Origin: Globodera rostochiensis
Lineage: Eukaryota > Nematoda > Chromadorea > Rhabditida > Heteroderidae
Assembly: GCA_018350325.1 (NCBI GenBank)
Contig: JAEVLN010000015.1
Span: forward strand, 1,136,008-1,200,007
Length of the DNA stretch: 64,000 nucleotides
Direction: 5' to 3'
Numbering within the stretch: position 1 is the first letter of the stretch; each line of letters starts with the position of its first letter. The notes under the pieces were generated by a model that had not been told where the DNA came from, made no database searches, and was given only the letters and a program-made list of their open reading frames with translations. Shown one piece after another: positions 1-13,831 of this stretch. The position numbers and the translations under genes are program-made.

Positions 1-1753
1 CCTCCTCCCTCTCCTCAAACAATCCATTTACCCCCCCCCCCCAATCATCCGCGTGAATGTTTGCTATTTGTGCACCCGCCATCTTCCCCTGTGCATCCAC
101 CGCGAGGTAATCCTTTTATGGGCGCACACACACACACCACATCATGAAGGAGAGGGAGAGGGGGGGGGGGGAGAATTGAATGAAAGGGGAAACTGGGGGG
201 GGGGGGGGTTGGGGTTGGGGTTGAGTTGGGGGGGGGGGGTTGGGGTTGAGTTGGGGGGGGGGGGGGTTGGGGTGGTGCGGTGTGGTGAAGTGGAGAAGGG
301 AAGGAACGACTTCGATTTCGTTTTCATGGAGAAACATTTTTTAATTTTAAAATTATTCCACAAACATACGATTCATCGATTGGCATTATTTCTTATTCGA
401 ATCCAAAACAAATCAAAAAGGGCATTTTTAGGGTAAAATCGATGGATTTTGCCCAGTGCCGATCGATTTGGCCCAAATTCACGAAGCTCTCAGCTAATAA
501 ATAAATGAATGAGGGGGGGGGGGGGGGGAGGGGGGAGGTCATTTGACACAGCTGCTACGCGTATAAGTAACAAATAATTGAGTGTGTTGCTTTCTTCCCT
601 CTCCAAATTAATCACCCGCCAATTCATTCATTAACTCTAATTACTCACTAATCGATGTACATGAGAGAGGAGAAGCATTGGCTTGCTTCCTCTTGGATAG
701 AGTTTAGGTAGCCATTTTATTTATACGTTCATTATTTTATCTTTGGCAATAAAAAAACGTAAAGCCCAATCATGTGGAACGTTTAATTGATCTTTAAAAA
801 ACTAAAATTATTTTTAAAAAATTTAAACCCAAAATACTGTACATAAGATTTTTTTAAAATCTAAAACAATAATGAATGACTTTTTAAACCTACCTCAAGA
901 ATTCTAATTAATTTTTTTAAACCTCAACAAAAATGTAATCGATTTAATGATGATTTCGAAGCACATTTTGGCAAGCATGTTTTGGCTATTTCCCCTATAA
1001 ATTACGCAACGTCGCCGTCGCGTCGGGCACCCCCCCCCCCCCCTCGCCCACCACGGCAAAAGTGTCGCCCCCAAAATTTGTCTGTTTTTATGTTACGTAT
1101 ATCCGGGACATATTGTTTCTTCAATTAGCTATATTTTACTACAATTTTATGCATTGAAAGAGTTAGTTAGTTACATATTCTGAAGGTGTACACATATTTG
1201 TTGTTTTGTACAATTCGTTCATATTACTTTTTCTTGTTTTTTTTTTCAGATAAAATCGACTGATAAAAGAGGGAACAAAAAAGCGTACAGTTTTTGTTAA
1301 CTCTCTAACCAACAACAACAAACCGTTCTTTCCGACCGCAACGCACAAACCCAACAAAACAAACGCACGCATTCAAAATAATAAACAATTAATTTTGTTG
1401 AATTGAATTGCCCACTGCTGACCCGTCGACTGATTATCATGACGCCTTTCCGACGCCGTTCCTCTGCCCCTCCTGCGACAGCGACGGCATCAACAAAATC
1501 GATTGGGACGCGGTAGTGGCGCGAGCGGATGAGAACGACGCGGAACCATTCCCATTCATTGCTGTTGTTCCGTCATTGCCTCTTCCTCCCCCCATTCAAC
1601 TGCTGCTGCTGCTGCTGTTCGTCGTCGGCTACGTCCGTTGCTGAACACCTCACGCCCCACCCTCACCACCACCACCACCACCTCCTGCCCCTCACCGGTC
1701 CAACATTCCCATACTTATGAGCGCGGATCGACGGAATTGCAGCGGAATAAACA
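1..1753. other. Non-coding upstream region with mono-G/C tracts
   Basis: No convincing gene is seen. Positions 160-290 carry several runs of 8-14 G separated by TTGGGGTTGAGTT-like spacers, another G run lies at about 510-535, and C runs lie near 32-42 and 1029-1042. From 720 to 1000 the sequence is AT-rich. A pyrimidine tract ending in TTTTTTTTCAG at about 1239-1249 looks like a splice acceptor and could begin a 5' untranslated or trans-spliced leader exon of the FHA/PHD gene that starts at 1754. Open frames across the G runs are simple-sequence artefacts. Confidence 0.5.
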
Positions 1754-4700
1754 ATGGTCGAGTCCATCCTCCTCACAATGTTCCACCTGCGACGTGTGCA
1801 ATTTCAGGTTGGTGGAGGGGGGGATGGGGGGGGGGGAGATGTCTTCCCAATCGGGAAAGTGTAAAATTTCATGGAACACACTTTCCTCCCCAGGCTTATG
1901 TAAAGGAAGCCAAAGGTCGTCCCGTCGTCGAGTCCATCAACGACGCGACAGAACCCAGCGGCATTCCGGCCGTACGAGAGCGCTCAACAATGATATTGTA
2001 CGTTTGGATTAAAGCTTAAATAGTAGACAATCCCGCAATCGATCGGCACAAATTCACAATTCTGTTTCAATTTGTCTGTTCTTTTTAGATTAGACAAACA
2101 GACGAAAATTGGACGTAACCCGGAGTTGGTGGATGTTGTTCTTCACTCGGTGGTGCACAGGTTGAACGCGTCTCTCTCTCTTAAATTTTAACTAAAAATA
2201 ATCTTTAATTTACAGTAACATGATCTCTCGCGATCACTCCGAAATTGTTGGCGAGACGGACGGCAAAGGTCAATTTGTGCGCTATTACATCTCTGACCGA
2301 TCTTTGAATGGAACGTACGTCAACGACACGCGGGTACGTTTTCAATTGCTTTTTTTTCCTGAACCCTTTAGCCACTCTAAAATCTATCGTTTTTTTTGCT
2401 TTTTCAGGTCAAAGAGAATGTTCTGTTGCGCGAAGGCGACCTGATCAAGTTTGGTCACGTCAATGGCGCGGCCATCAAACCGGGAGAGCACGCCCCTCAG
2501 CATACGGCCGAGTTCATCTTCCGCTTTGAACGTTCCCTGCCCAATTTCGCCTACTTTGGCTACTCCCAAAAGGGTGCGCGAGTCCATCAACACCAAAGTG
2601 AACATCCACAACTGCAGAGGAGAGCGTACATGCAGGTGGGGGGGGGGGCTATAAATATGTGACTGTTTAGGATGGGTTCCTACCATTTGGGGACATTTCT
2701 AATTACAGCTCGGCATCCGTGCAACAATCAATTTATTGATTTTTATTGTACTATTGCAGATCAATTCGGACCGCGTTTTGCCCACCGAAGTGTACGCATC
2801 GCTGGCGGCGGCGGCGGCGGCTGCCGGAGCGAGTGCAACCGGAGTTGGGGGTGGCCATGGCACAGTGCCAAGGCCCATCGTGTCGGGCTGTCCCGCTGCT
2901 GTCAACAGCAGCAGCTCCGCCACCTCCGGCGTTACCACAGCAGCCACCTCAACTTCGGCCCCTGCCGCCGCCCACTCGTCCACGGCCGCTTCCTTTCACC
3001 CCCTCCACCATTCCAGCTCCTCAGCCAGCAACAACAACACAACGACCGCTGCTTCTGTCAACCCCAGCGGTTGTGCCAACGCGTCAACCAACAACAATGG
3101 CGCCCAACTCGCCCATTTGGCCGCTGTGGCAGCCGCGACAACGCTGGCTAACACGGTGGCAGCAGCTGCTGTAGCGACCAACGGCACGGCACAGCAACAG
3201 AGGAATCAGGCCAATGGGGGCACAATCGATGCGGCAACTACCTCCGCTGCGTCGACCCTGAACGCCCTGAACCAGTTGGGCCTGACATCGGCCACCGAGG
3301 AACAGGTCCTATCTATCACAAGGATTTGAGTTGGGACTTCTTTTTTAATATGATTTTGTTTTGTGATTAATTATTATTGGTTTAATTCAATTTGAGAAGA
3401 ATCGACTCAATTCCTCGCAGAGATTATAAAAATTAAATGTCAGGTGGCTGCTGTAAACGCCCATTTGCGCCAGCTGATGGCCTCCCATGACGCGATGTCC
3501 GCCATGGAACGGCTGGCGGCCCAGCAGCAGTGGAACAACTCGCTTCTCAAGCTGTCCTCCCTGCAGCAACAGAATCCCCTCGTTTATGGGCATGCATTTC
3601 CGGCAGCTGCGGCCGCCGCCGCTGCGCTGTTCACCGGTTGCATTGACCTGAACTCGGCGGCAGCGAACAATCCGAACTCAGCCGCCGCACAATACGCAGC
3701 CTCTCTGTGGCCGAGCATTCGTGCACTTCAGGTGAAGACAATAAATACTTTTTGATTGAAATAATACAAATTATATTTCAATTTTTAACACAATGGTCGG
3801 ACGAATTCATGCCGCTAATTTTAAAATACCTTTTGAAGCCGTCGGTGTCGCAAAGCGCGGACTGGGCACAGCAGCAAAAAGCGGCCGCGTTTGCACAACA
3901 ACTTCAGCTCCGACTGCCCGGGCTGTATCAGCAACAACAACAGCAGCAACAAGTAGCAAACGTTGTGCAGCATCGCGGCTCTTCGGTGACCTTACCGAAT
4001 GCTGCTCCGTCGCTGTTTGGCACTCCCTCCGCTTTTTCACTTCCCGGCAGTCACACGAACAGGTCACAAGATTTCGCTTAAATTTCGTTTAAGAGCCAAC
4101 TTAAGTTGGCATGTTGTCTCTCTTTCATTTTCGTATTTTTCCTTTACCGCCGTGTCCACCGATCGGACTTTCCTTTTCAGCGCTGCCACCCTTCTCCCCT
4201 CGAGTTCTGCGGGCCTCCTCATCGCCGCTCAACAGCAGTGCGTCTCCACGTCCTCATCGACGGCTTACGCGTCCTGCACTTCCTCGGCCACGTCTGCTGT
4301 GGGCATTCCGCCGATGCGGCATCCCGGCGAATCTCCGATCTCATCCCTCTCCCGCGGCACATCATCCGTTTCGTTGTCCCTGCACCCAGCACAGGGCACT
4401 TCCGTGGTTGATCAACAGCAGAATTCAACAGTTGCATTGGCTGCACGACTGGCGGCCGCACAACAATTGGCCAAGGAGTTGGAAGCCGATCAACATGCCA
4501 AGAGTATAAAAAAGCGTGCCATTAATATCAGATTTTTAAATAATTTTCTCGGTTTTCAGACTCGAACAACTCCATTCCTGGCTGGTCAATGGGAATTTCG
4601 TGCAGTTCCGCGGCTGGGTCGTCCGTGCCCGTTACCAAAGTGTCTCCACTGATCGGTTCTTCCAACGGCGGAGGCGCTGCTGATGCCGGGCTCGGCGGTG

Positions 4701-7700
4701 CGACAACGCCGCTGCAACGGATTCCGGGCATTGCGAGTGCATTGGCTGCCGCAGTTGTAGCTGCGCAACAGCAGCACCAACAGCATAACATGCCGCCGTG
4801 GCCATCCGGCACTCCGCCCAACAACGGCTTGCATCCGCCGCTTGACACTCCGCCCATACGACAACCGTTGGCACAACGAATTTTCTCGCCGGCCGTCAGC
4901 AACTCTTCCAATTTGTCATTGAGCAGCGGGTCGTCCAAAAGCAGCAGCGGAGTGTCCTCGGCGCCGTCCAGCGGACTGTTACAATCGCCGGGCACGTGCG
5001 GAGGAGGAGCTGCGATAGGCGCGCTGAATAACAGCGATGTCGGCAAGGAGTTCAGGGTGGGTATATTTGCATTGGCATAATGTTTCTTCAAAAGTGGCAT
5101 TTCAAATTTTTGTTATTTTTCTTTCCCCCGTCAAGGATTCCTTCTCGTCTTTGCTCACCACCAACTGTTCATCGACCAGCGCGTTTTCGTCGCCTCAAAC
5201 GGCCAACAACACCAATTTGAACACGCTGACAACGGCAATGTTTGCCGCTGAACGGGAGAAGGTCAATGCAAGCCGACACCGGACAACAACTAGCAATAAT
5301 AGCGCATTGGATGAAGTGGTGGTGGCCAAAGTAATGACGGACGATGAAAAAGAACTTGCGGAAGGAGAACAAAATGAGGCCCCACAGAAGACAACAACAC
5401 CACCACCACCGGCGGTCAGTGTTTGTTGTTTTCGATACAGAAAATGGCAATTGTGGAGTTGGCATTGTTCAGGAATGGGAAAAGAGTGATCGGGAATTAT
5501 GCAACCAACAGCAGCAGCGGCAGTCTCTCCTCATCGATCAGAAGACGTCTTTGAATGGCTTCTCCTCTTCCATGTCGTCCGATTTGGACCAGCTACGAAT
5601 GGAAACATCCGGTTCAAAAATGAACAACGATGATGATCACGAAGACCCGAGAAAGGCGGACGAAATGGCATCATGTGAAGAGAAAAGGGAGCAAATGGAA
5701 TGCGACAGCTCAGTGCCGTCACCTCCACCCGGCAGGGAGCAACAACAACAACAACAGCAACTGAACCTGTTGGAGAAAGAGTCCACCGGCGAGGACTGCA
5801 AAACCCAACGAGAAAAGGGTACGTTTTAAGGCATGGGCGGGGGCCAAAGCATAATTGTAAAACTTGGGTTACCCCAAAAAAGGACAATTCTTGAAAAAGA
5901 GGACATATCCAACCCCTGATAAAGCACCAAACGCACATTCACTGTAACCGTTGGCCTTTCGGGCTCCCCTTTTTTTGCTTCACGATAGGAAGGACATGGG
6001 CTTTTCTTTCCAATTCAAATTGCACTTTAAAGCTTCAGCCGATTTGCCTGCCGAACTGTCTTCTCTACGGAAAAGGCATTCTTCCGCTGGCTCTTCGCTT
6101 TCACCAACCGACGAGTCAATTGACGCCGGAGGGGATGGGGGAAAAGCGGAGAAGGAAAAGAGCGGAAGCACAAAGCCAAGGCCAATCAAACAGGCGCGGA
6201 AGAGCAACGAAGTGGCCCGCCTTCTGAACGATCTGACGGCCGGAAACTGTACGGACGGGTTGGGCAAAAGAGGGGCAAAAGAAAGCGAAAGTTCGCGAAA
6301 AAAGGGGGAAAAGCGACAATATTTGATGGAGTGGAAAACGTTCGACTCTGATGAGGAAGAAAGCGCGGCTGAACATTGGCAAAACCATTTTGGAAGAGAG
6401 GAATTTTGCAGAAATGAACAATATTTTGGGGAAAACAGAAGAAAAACGAATTCTGAAGGTGATTTGCTGGAGGGGAAAATCGTGGAATGGAAAAGAGTCG
6501 AATGATAAAATCCCCAAACCATGTTTTTGGGAGGCTGTAGATCGACCGTTGGAGTTTTATAATATTATAGTACAAATGAATGAGTTTAATGTGGATTTCT
6601 TATTAAATAATTCACTTACAATTTAACAATATTAATTAATGCAATCCATAGGTTCCTGGCAGTACATGGCGGAACGAAGTCAAAAATTGGCAGCTAAACA
6701 GACCAACGGCAGCAGCGGCGGCGGCAAATCTGGTGGTGGTCGTGGCGACGGGGCTGACTCGCCAGCAGCGGAAACGACAGAAAAGGGCGGTCGAATGGGC
6801 ATGGAAAAGGTGCAGCACCAACAGCAGCAGCAGCAACTGTCGTCACAGTCGGCCAGGACAGAACGGAAGAGGCCGTTGAGGTTGGAGGAACGAAAAAGGG
6901 CGGAGATAGAGCGGAAGAGGGCACACAAAATGATGCGGCAGATCAGCGACGAAAGCAGTGACGAGGAGCACAACGGCGGCGGAGGGGGAAAGCGGGAGAA
7001 CGTGCCGAACAACGGCAACAGCGTGGGTCAGAATGTACAGAAGCAGCAGCAAAGGCATAATAACATCAGCAAGGTTGGCCGTTTTTCACAGAAAGGCATG
7101 AGCCGTCCTTGTAGAGAATAATACCCCGCACTTGTGGATTTGTTCAATTTACAACAACACTTTGTACTTTTAGAACATTGCTTCTCCGCATTTGTCATCA
7201 AGTGATGAAGATGATGATGGTGGTCGAAAATCGCCAGACTTGGACAGCAATGACAGCGACCATCAACACCAGCGCCAACGCCATGCAAACAGCAGCAGAA
7301 GGAGAAGGAAAGGCAGCGGGGACGCAAAAGGGAAGGAGCACAGCCCGGCCAAAGCATTGACCAATGGCGGAACGGTGCCGAAACGGAAACTGCTTTCGTC
7401 AGCACCCGGCACCAAAAAGGCTGCGACGATGGCGCCGATGAACAGTGTACCGACGACGACGACAACTAAACTGGCCAACGGTGGACCAAAGAACAGCGAA
7501 GTGCCGCGAAAGAGGGGGCCGAAGGGGGGAGCAGAGGTGGGAGAAGAGAAAGTGAAACAGAAAACAAAATGCTCCCTTAAGGAAAAGGTAAAGGCTGCTG
7601 CTGTCCGGTCGTTAAAACCGAAGACAAATGCCGTTGTCGTCGCTACGTCCACGGCATTGGCATTGAAGAAGAAGGCGGGGCGGAAGACTGGCAATGGACG

Positions 7701-8269
7701 TGGAAGGCCAGCCGGTAATCTACAAAAGGCAGCGGATGGGACGTCTGAAACTGGCGATTCTTCTGACGACGATTCTTCCGTCGACCAACCAGTTCGGTTG
7801 TCCAACGGAAGCAGAGGGCCGATGCTGAACGGGGGCGGACCGACGCTGATCAGAGAAGAGACGAGGACAAAGGGTCGACACAGGGGTCGGCGGCGCGACG
7901 AATCGTCCCCGGACTTGGCCACAACGACGGTGGCCGAGGACTGGACCGGTGGTAGCGGAGATCCGGAACTGTGCGCGCACAAAGGGTGTCAAAGGCCACT
8001 GCATATGGCCATCAATTGGGTGCAGTGCGACGATTGTGACCAGGTGAACGGTTTAAACTTTAAAGTGTGAATGTTTTTGTTGTTGTTGTAGTGGTTTCAC
8101 TCCACATGCGTTTTCGGCACAAACAAAACGCCTGACGGTGACGTCGATTTCCACTGCGGATGCGGCGGAACGGACTGCAACAACAGCACAAAGACGTCGA
8201 CTGACAATAACAAAGTTGCAAACAACGCAAAAAGCTCATCCACCGCTTCAATATCATCTTCGGCTTGAG
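1754..8269 (+). CDS. FHA-domain and PHD-finger nuclear protein (TCF19-like architecture)
   Basis: This multi-exon gene has an ATG at 1754 chosen because exon 1 (1754-1807) splices in phase to 1894-1997, then 2089-2160 and 2216-2333. Together these give a complete FHA domain: the IGRNPE strand, SRDHSEI, DRSLNGTYVND and the GDLIKFG strand. FHA domains bind phosphothreonine peptides. The middle (about 2760-7100) encodes long Ala, Ser/Thr and Gln runs and later Lys/Glu-rich segments, probably disordered. The C-terminus has a PHD zinc finger: CAHKGC and WVQCDDCD end an exon at 8043, and WFHSTC then DFHCGCGGTDC follow the acceptor near 8090, giving a C4HC3 pattern. PHD fingers usually read histone H3 tails. 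Vertebrate TCF19 also pairs an N-terminal FHA with a C-terminal PHD finger; orthology is inferred from that layout only. The stop is TGA at 8267-8269. Exons in the low-complexity middle are less certain than the two ends. Confidence 0.8.
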
Positions 8270-9117
8270 TTTGTAGATTAGGAAATAAGGGGGCGTTTCA
8301 TGTGATTTTGATTCTGTGTAGCCAGCCCACTTTTGTGCTGAGACGCTCCCGACACTGTCCCCCTCCCCACACCCCTTCAGCGCCATTCTATCTGTTCTCG
8401 TTCTGCATTCAACGCCTCCGGCAAATAATAATATTATCTACCTGTGCTAAGTGTTCGCGCTTTTCTATTCCTTTCAACTGTGTAGGGCATTCGACCAAAA
8501 CATACTCATCATTCGATTCCCAATTCTAAGCTGTTTTTCAAGGAGTTCAATTTGTATACACCTGGACAAATATTTATATGCATTCTCGCGTTTATATTAC
8601 GACTGAATAATCCCCTAAAATAATTCACCCATTGACCAATTTATTCTCCTACTCATCTACAATTTTATTTTATCATTTTTGTTCATTCATTAACTGAACA
8701 GAGACACGTCGTCTCCTCACCGATAAAGACGGACTTCTAAATGGTTAAACTGTTGTTTTTGCCAATGGGAAACAGCAAAGCGCTTCAAAAATTAGAAAGG
8801 GGGAAAAGCAAAAATTAGATAAAATTTTTTGTTATTTATTAATTAAGCTTTTTGGGAGCATCCTACAACATTGGCCTGTTCCCTGTTGTAAAGGTTGTCT
8901 AGCCCCTAAGAATACGAAACCTTATCGGGTTACAAGTGCAGTGGGGGTGAATAAAATTGTGTTGTTCAGAATATACACAAATGTCGTAAAACAAAGAAAA
9001 AAATTTTTATATTAAAAAATAAAAGAGAGTCCAAAAAAACGCTACCAACAAAGAAAGAGATATTCATTCTCGTGACATTTAATGAAAGAGGGATAGGATA
9101 TGATTCACAGATCTGAA
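8270..9117. other. Intergenic between convergent gene ends
   Basis: This AT-rich sequence lies between the stop of the FHA/PHD gene (+) and the stop of MTR4 (-). It should hold both 3' untranslated regions. AATAAA-like strings occur (for example near 8950 and 9020), but cleavage sites cannot be assigned by eye. No coding exon or RNA gene is apparent. Confidence 0.5.
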
Positions 9118-12100
9118 TCAAAGGTACAGTGACGCCGAGAATACAATATCTCGCTTTAGCAGTGATCGTGCTTGTTCAAATGTCTGTTCCAGGGGTCGAT
9201 CGCCCATGGAGCGGGCCGCGTTCACCATTTCCTGCAGCAATTCCTCGAGACGGCGCATGCATCGGATTATGCTGCCCTCAAAAATGTCAGTGCTTTCGAG
9301 AAGTTCGGCAAATGTGGCGCCCGAACACCATTTGAACACGACCGCCATCATTGCTGGGCAGAACGACTCCACGTACTTCTCCTCGTCCAGCTCCAATTTG
9401 CATTCATTCGAAATCTTCGCTATTTTTTTTGCCATGCCCTGAAAATGACGAAATTAACAAATCAAATCAACGCATCGAGGGATGTGCTCTTTCCTTGTTC
9501 TTAATAAAACAAATGGCGTGAAATTTTGAAGTGTGCATGGAAAACCGAGTTCGGGAATACATATACGTTCACACTTGTGCAAAAATGCTTTTTTTTTGCG
9601 CATGATTTATTCAAAAATATTTTCGTTTTTGGTGAGATTGCACACACAACGTGGTTTTGTTTTGTTAGCAAAATTGGTCTAAATTTTGGAATTGTTTTCA
9701 GAACAATGTTCCCCCAACCTGCATTGTGCGTAAATGTTCGCTAAGCGAATCGCTGAGTTTTCCAATCGGCGCACGCTCCTGGAATACGAAACATGAAAGC
9801 AATGCCGCAGCTTCTGGCGCCGACAGATTAGTGAAAGCGCTTGTGAAGATCATTTCAGTGAGCAGCAACTCGTCGGCCGAGCTAAGCTCACAAGCAACAC
9901 GACCCTAAAGGGGTGGAAAAAAGAATGCCAAAATATGAAGGTGTCCCCGAAAGTGGCTCACCTTTTCCGTGATTGTGTCCTCGTCAGTCGCGTACCCCAA
10001 TCGTCGCAGTACTCTCTTGCGACAGCCCAACTCGTCCAACCGCGAAAGCTTTCGCCCATTTTCAAAGTCTTTTTTGGCCTGCTTGTACTCCTCCTCCAGC
10101 TTCTGTCGCTTCATGAAAGCCGTCCACAACTCATCAAAGTCGGGCCGACTCCTCAACGGATGCTCCTTGAAACGCTCCTCGCACTTTCTCAACTCCTCTA
10201 GGGACTTCTTCAGCTGCGGGTCCGAGATGTTCATGTGCTCGATGGGGTCCAACTCCGGGATGAACTGGTCGAAGCGCCGTTTGGTCTCCTGGCGAGGTTA
10301 ATGGTTGTATTGGAAATGTTCAAATCATTCTTTTTAGCATAAAATTTGTTTGGAAATTATAGAGACATCGCTTAACATTTGAGCAAACGATGTCATCTGT
10401 TCATTTTCATATTCGATTTTGCAACTTTACGAAGTTCAGTCCCCAATTCTGAACGGGGACTGTCCTGTCTGAAGTTGCTCTTCAAATTGAACCCAAACTT
10501 ACCAAAATGGTCTTCCCCACCGCCTGGCATGCCTCCTTGCTCTTCAGCTCCTGGGGGACCTTCAGCCGAATTGTGCTCACCGCCTGGATGCAGTCGAACG
10601 CGAAGGGCAACACCACCACAACTCCCGTCTCCCCGGCCGCCGGGGGTTTCATCGCACACAAATTCTGCACAAAGTTCTCGCACTCCCGCGAGACGAACAC
10701 CGCCGCGTCGATGAAGTAAAGCAATTCAGGCGACAGGGGGTTTAGCGGGTTCGGCTTCTTGTTGTACTTGATCAGCACGCCCCAACCAAAGTCCTTGTCG
10801 AAGCATTTGAGCTGAGCATTGAGAGACAGATAAGCAATGAAACCATATACGACTTAATCAAAAGTAATTACCTTGAGCATTCGGCCCGGCTGAAAGAAGC
10901 GGACGACTTTGGCCGGCCTCAACACCAACCCTTTGACAGTGCTCTTCTGCTGCTCAATTTGCTTCTCCAGCCTGAAGAGTCCTTCCAGTTCCTGCAGATG
11001 ATCAACCTGTGCGCCCTGGTAGAGCTGTCTCTTCACGTTGAGGGCTAAATTTCAAAAAATCCGTTAGAATTTTGATAAACTCTCCGACCCTGCAAAAGGT
11101 CCGGGAGTCGTGAGTAGTTCTGCCACTGGTAGAAAGACTTTTCCAGGAGGAACTCCGGGTTAATGTCCGGCACCCGTAACAAGTTGAGCACCATGTTGTA
11201 AGTCAGACGGAATTGGGAGTTCAGCGCGTCGCTCGTTCCCTGAAAAACGAAACAAATTGACCATTTATCATATTATAATAAATGGTGCACTTTTATTATT
11301 TGCACGACCGTCTCCGAGCTCATTTGCTGATCAACCATCAAAATGACCAGGCCCTTATCGTCCTTTCCCCGTCTCCCCGCGCGTCCGCTCATTTGGATGT
11401 ATTCGCCGCTGGTTATCCATCTTTAAATATATTTTACTTAATTTTGGATGACCTTCGATTGGGCATTTTTTCGATGGTTATAAGAAAGTGGACTTGCCTG
11501 TTGCTGGTGCCATCAAATTTTCGCGCAGAAGTGAACAAAACCGTTTTTGCGGGCATATTTATGCCCATTGCGAATGTCTCTGTGGCGAAAAGCGTCTGAA
11601 GGGGTGGGAGTCCATCATTTAAACATAATGTAAAAATAATCATCAACAAAAAAAAACACCACAACAAACCTTTATCAAACCTTCGCCAAAAAGAATTTCG
11701 ACGACCTCCTTCATGATGGGCAGTTGGCCTGAGTGGTGAATACCAATGCCGCGCATCAAGTAGGGAAGGACGTGCCGGATCTGTGACAATTTTTTGTCCT
11801 CGTCCGAAAGCAAATCAGTGGCATTGTTAAAAATCAGTTTAATGGCCCGCTTCTCCTCTTCTGGAAAACAGAACAACAGTTGGGCTGTATGCACCTATTT
11901 TTAGTGTGTATGCCTGTATTGAAGTCGATGTCTTTGATTTCAGAGGCGTACGCCTCGCACTCCTTTCGACTGAACGAGAAGATGATGCACGGGAGCATGT
12001 CCCGCTCCCGAATGGTTCTGATGATCTTCACCACGTTGCTCTTCTGTGCCGTGTCATTGGCGGCACTTCGCCTGGCCAAAGGACGCACTTCGTTTCCCGT

Positions 12101-13831
12101 CGGCTGACGCTCATTCAAACAACTCATCGCCTTGGCAAAGTTGTCCTGCTTGAACTCGCCCTGAAAATAAAGAGAAAAGCTTAGGTTTTTAAGAGAAATT
12201 CGAGAAGAAAATATGCCAAAGCAACAATAAATTAATTTACCTTAATGTTCACAACCTCCCAAAGTCCATCCGATCCGGCAGAATAAATCAGATGCTGAAG
12301 CGGAACAGGACGATAATCTGTATAAACGACATTGCACGGTTTGTGCCGTAAATAGCAAATCCATTCTAAAAAAGGGAATCAACGAAAGTCATTTAAAATT
12401 CATTAATCTACCCGCAAACTGCTTGGCATTTGGAATTGTCGCAGAAAGGAAGACAAGATGAGTGGTCTGTGGCAGCAAAATAAGCGTTTCTTCCCACACA
12501 ACTCCGCGTTCTGTTAAGAAAAACAAAAAATGGGTTTAAATCTAAGCAAATGTGGGGGCTTGGTTCACCCATTTCCCCTCGAGGGAACCCCCCCCCCCCC
12601 CGGGTTTGAACAGCTTTAAGAAATTTGGATGGAAAATGCGCACCCAACCCACCCACCCCCCCCCCCCCCCCCACTTTTCTTTCTAAGACTCCTGACTCCC
12701 TATCATTGCTCTCTAAAATGTGTTTATTAGGCCAGCACCCAAAGCTCAGTTTGCTGCCAGACGGCTAACCTTTGTCGCGCATATAGTGAATCTCGTCAAA
12801 GATCACCCAGCCAACTTCGCGCATAATCTCGCTTCCTCGGTAAAGCATTGAGCGCAGAATTTCCGTGGTCATCACCACACACGACGCATTTGGGTTCAGC
12901 GTCACGTCCCCAGTGACCAGACCGACATCCTCAAACTCTTCGACGAGTTCACGGTACTTCTGGTTGCTCAACGCTTTGATTGGGGACGTGTAAATCACAC
13001 GCTGCTTGTCACGTAAAGCCATCGCAATTGCATATCTGGAATGAAGGCAATATTTATCAAATTGATCGAATTTAACGAAACTATCGAAATTTAAACAAAA
13101 CGCACAGTGCCGCGACAGTTTTCCCGGCCGACGTATGCGCAGAGACCAGCACCGATTGGCTGTTGTCCAAACATTTGATAGCCTGCTTTTGGAACATGTC
13201 GAGTTTGAACTCGTAGAATTTTGCGGGATTCGACGACTTTTTCAACGGCATATGTTCTACGTCAAATGGATAAACGACCTGTGAAGTAAGCAATTTGTTG
13301 TAAAACCAATAAAAAGCCAAGACGGCTGGTTGAACCTCGTGATTGCAGTTCGTCTCGGCGGCATATTGAATGGAGCGGATCCGTTTACAATTCACAATAA
13401 ACCGATTCTCAACATCATCTCCAAGTTCGCCGTCCACTTCATCCTTGATGTTGGACTCGGAATCTAAAACTATGCAATGATTTTGATTAAAATGGAATCC
13501 GTTTTAGATATTTATGGTATTTGGTCCTTGCCAAACAAACAGTTCAGTAAGACAAACCTCTGACTGCCACTTTCGCTGGTGGTGATGCTTCATCCTGCTG
13601 CTGAACACCGTTAGCATCCGTGGCTGAACGTTTGCGCGAACGTGCCAATTGATCAGCACTTCCACCGCCGCCCAATTTGGCCAGCAAATTTTCGGAAAAT
13701 GCTCGAGCCTGGGTCTGCTTTTCATGTTCCAGCCGCTCCATCGTGTTGGAGGACTGTTGTTGAGACGATGCACTTTCATTTTCACTATTCTCCTGCTCCC
13801 CGCCATCGATGTCATCCAGCAAGGCGTCCAT
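9118..13831 (-). CDS. mtr-4: Exosome RNA helicase MTR4 (SKIV2L2 family)
   Basis: Ski2-like DExH RNA helicase that threads RNA into the nuclear exosome and is part of TRAMP-type complexes. The start [11 protein letters not shown] (ATG at 13829-13831) begins an acidic, variable N-terminus. Walker A is seen as [11 protein letters not shown] (about 13140), followed by [23 protein letters not shown], the [11 protein letters not shown] segment and the DEIH box ([12 protein letters not shown], about 12790). RecA2 motifs follow: FSFSRKECE (about 11960), GIGIHHSG (about 11730) and [15 protein letters not shown] (about 11570). The arch/KOW region covers about 11240-10400, and the C-terminus ends in [10 protein letters not shown] as in the family. 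Many short introns interrupt it; the one around 12590-12672 contains C-tracts. Upstream on the same strand, 840 bp away, is the TTBK-like kinase. A piece of this gene (10341-10567) is copied at 20737-20960. No frameshift is seen, so the gene looks intact. Confidence 0.95.

Noticed and set aside
116..436. Pro-rich and Gly-rich frames in the first 440 bp
   Set aside because: They translate mono-G tracts only.
6186..6575. Phe-rich minus-strand frames opposite the FHA/PHD gene
   Set aside because: Antisense shadows of Lys/Glu-rich coding sequence on the + strand.
11434..11667. Separate small helicase gene
   Set aside because: Its [13 protein letters not shown] motif is one exon of the MTR4 gene in the expected order.
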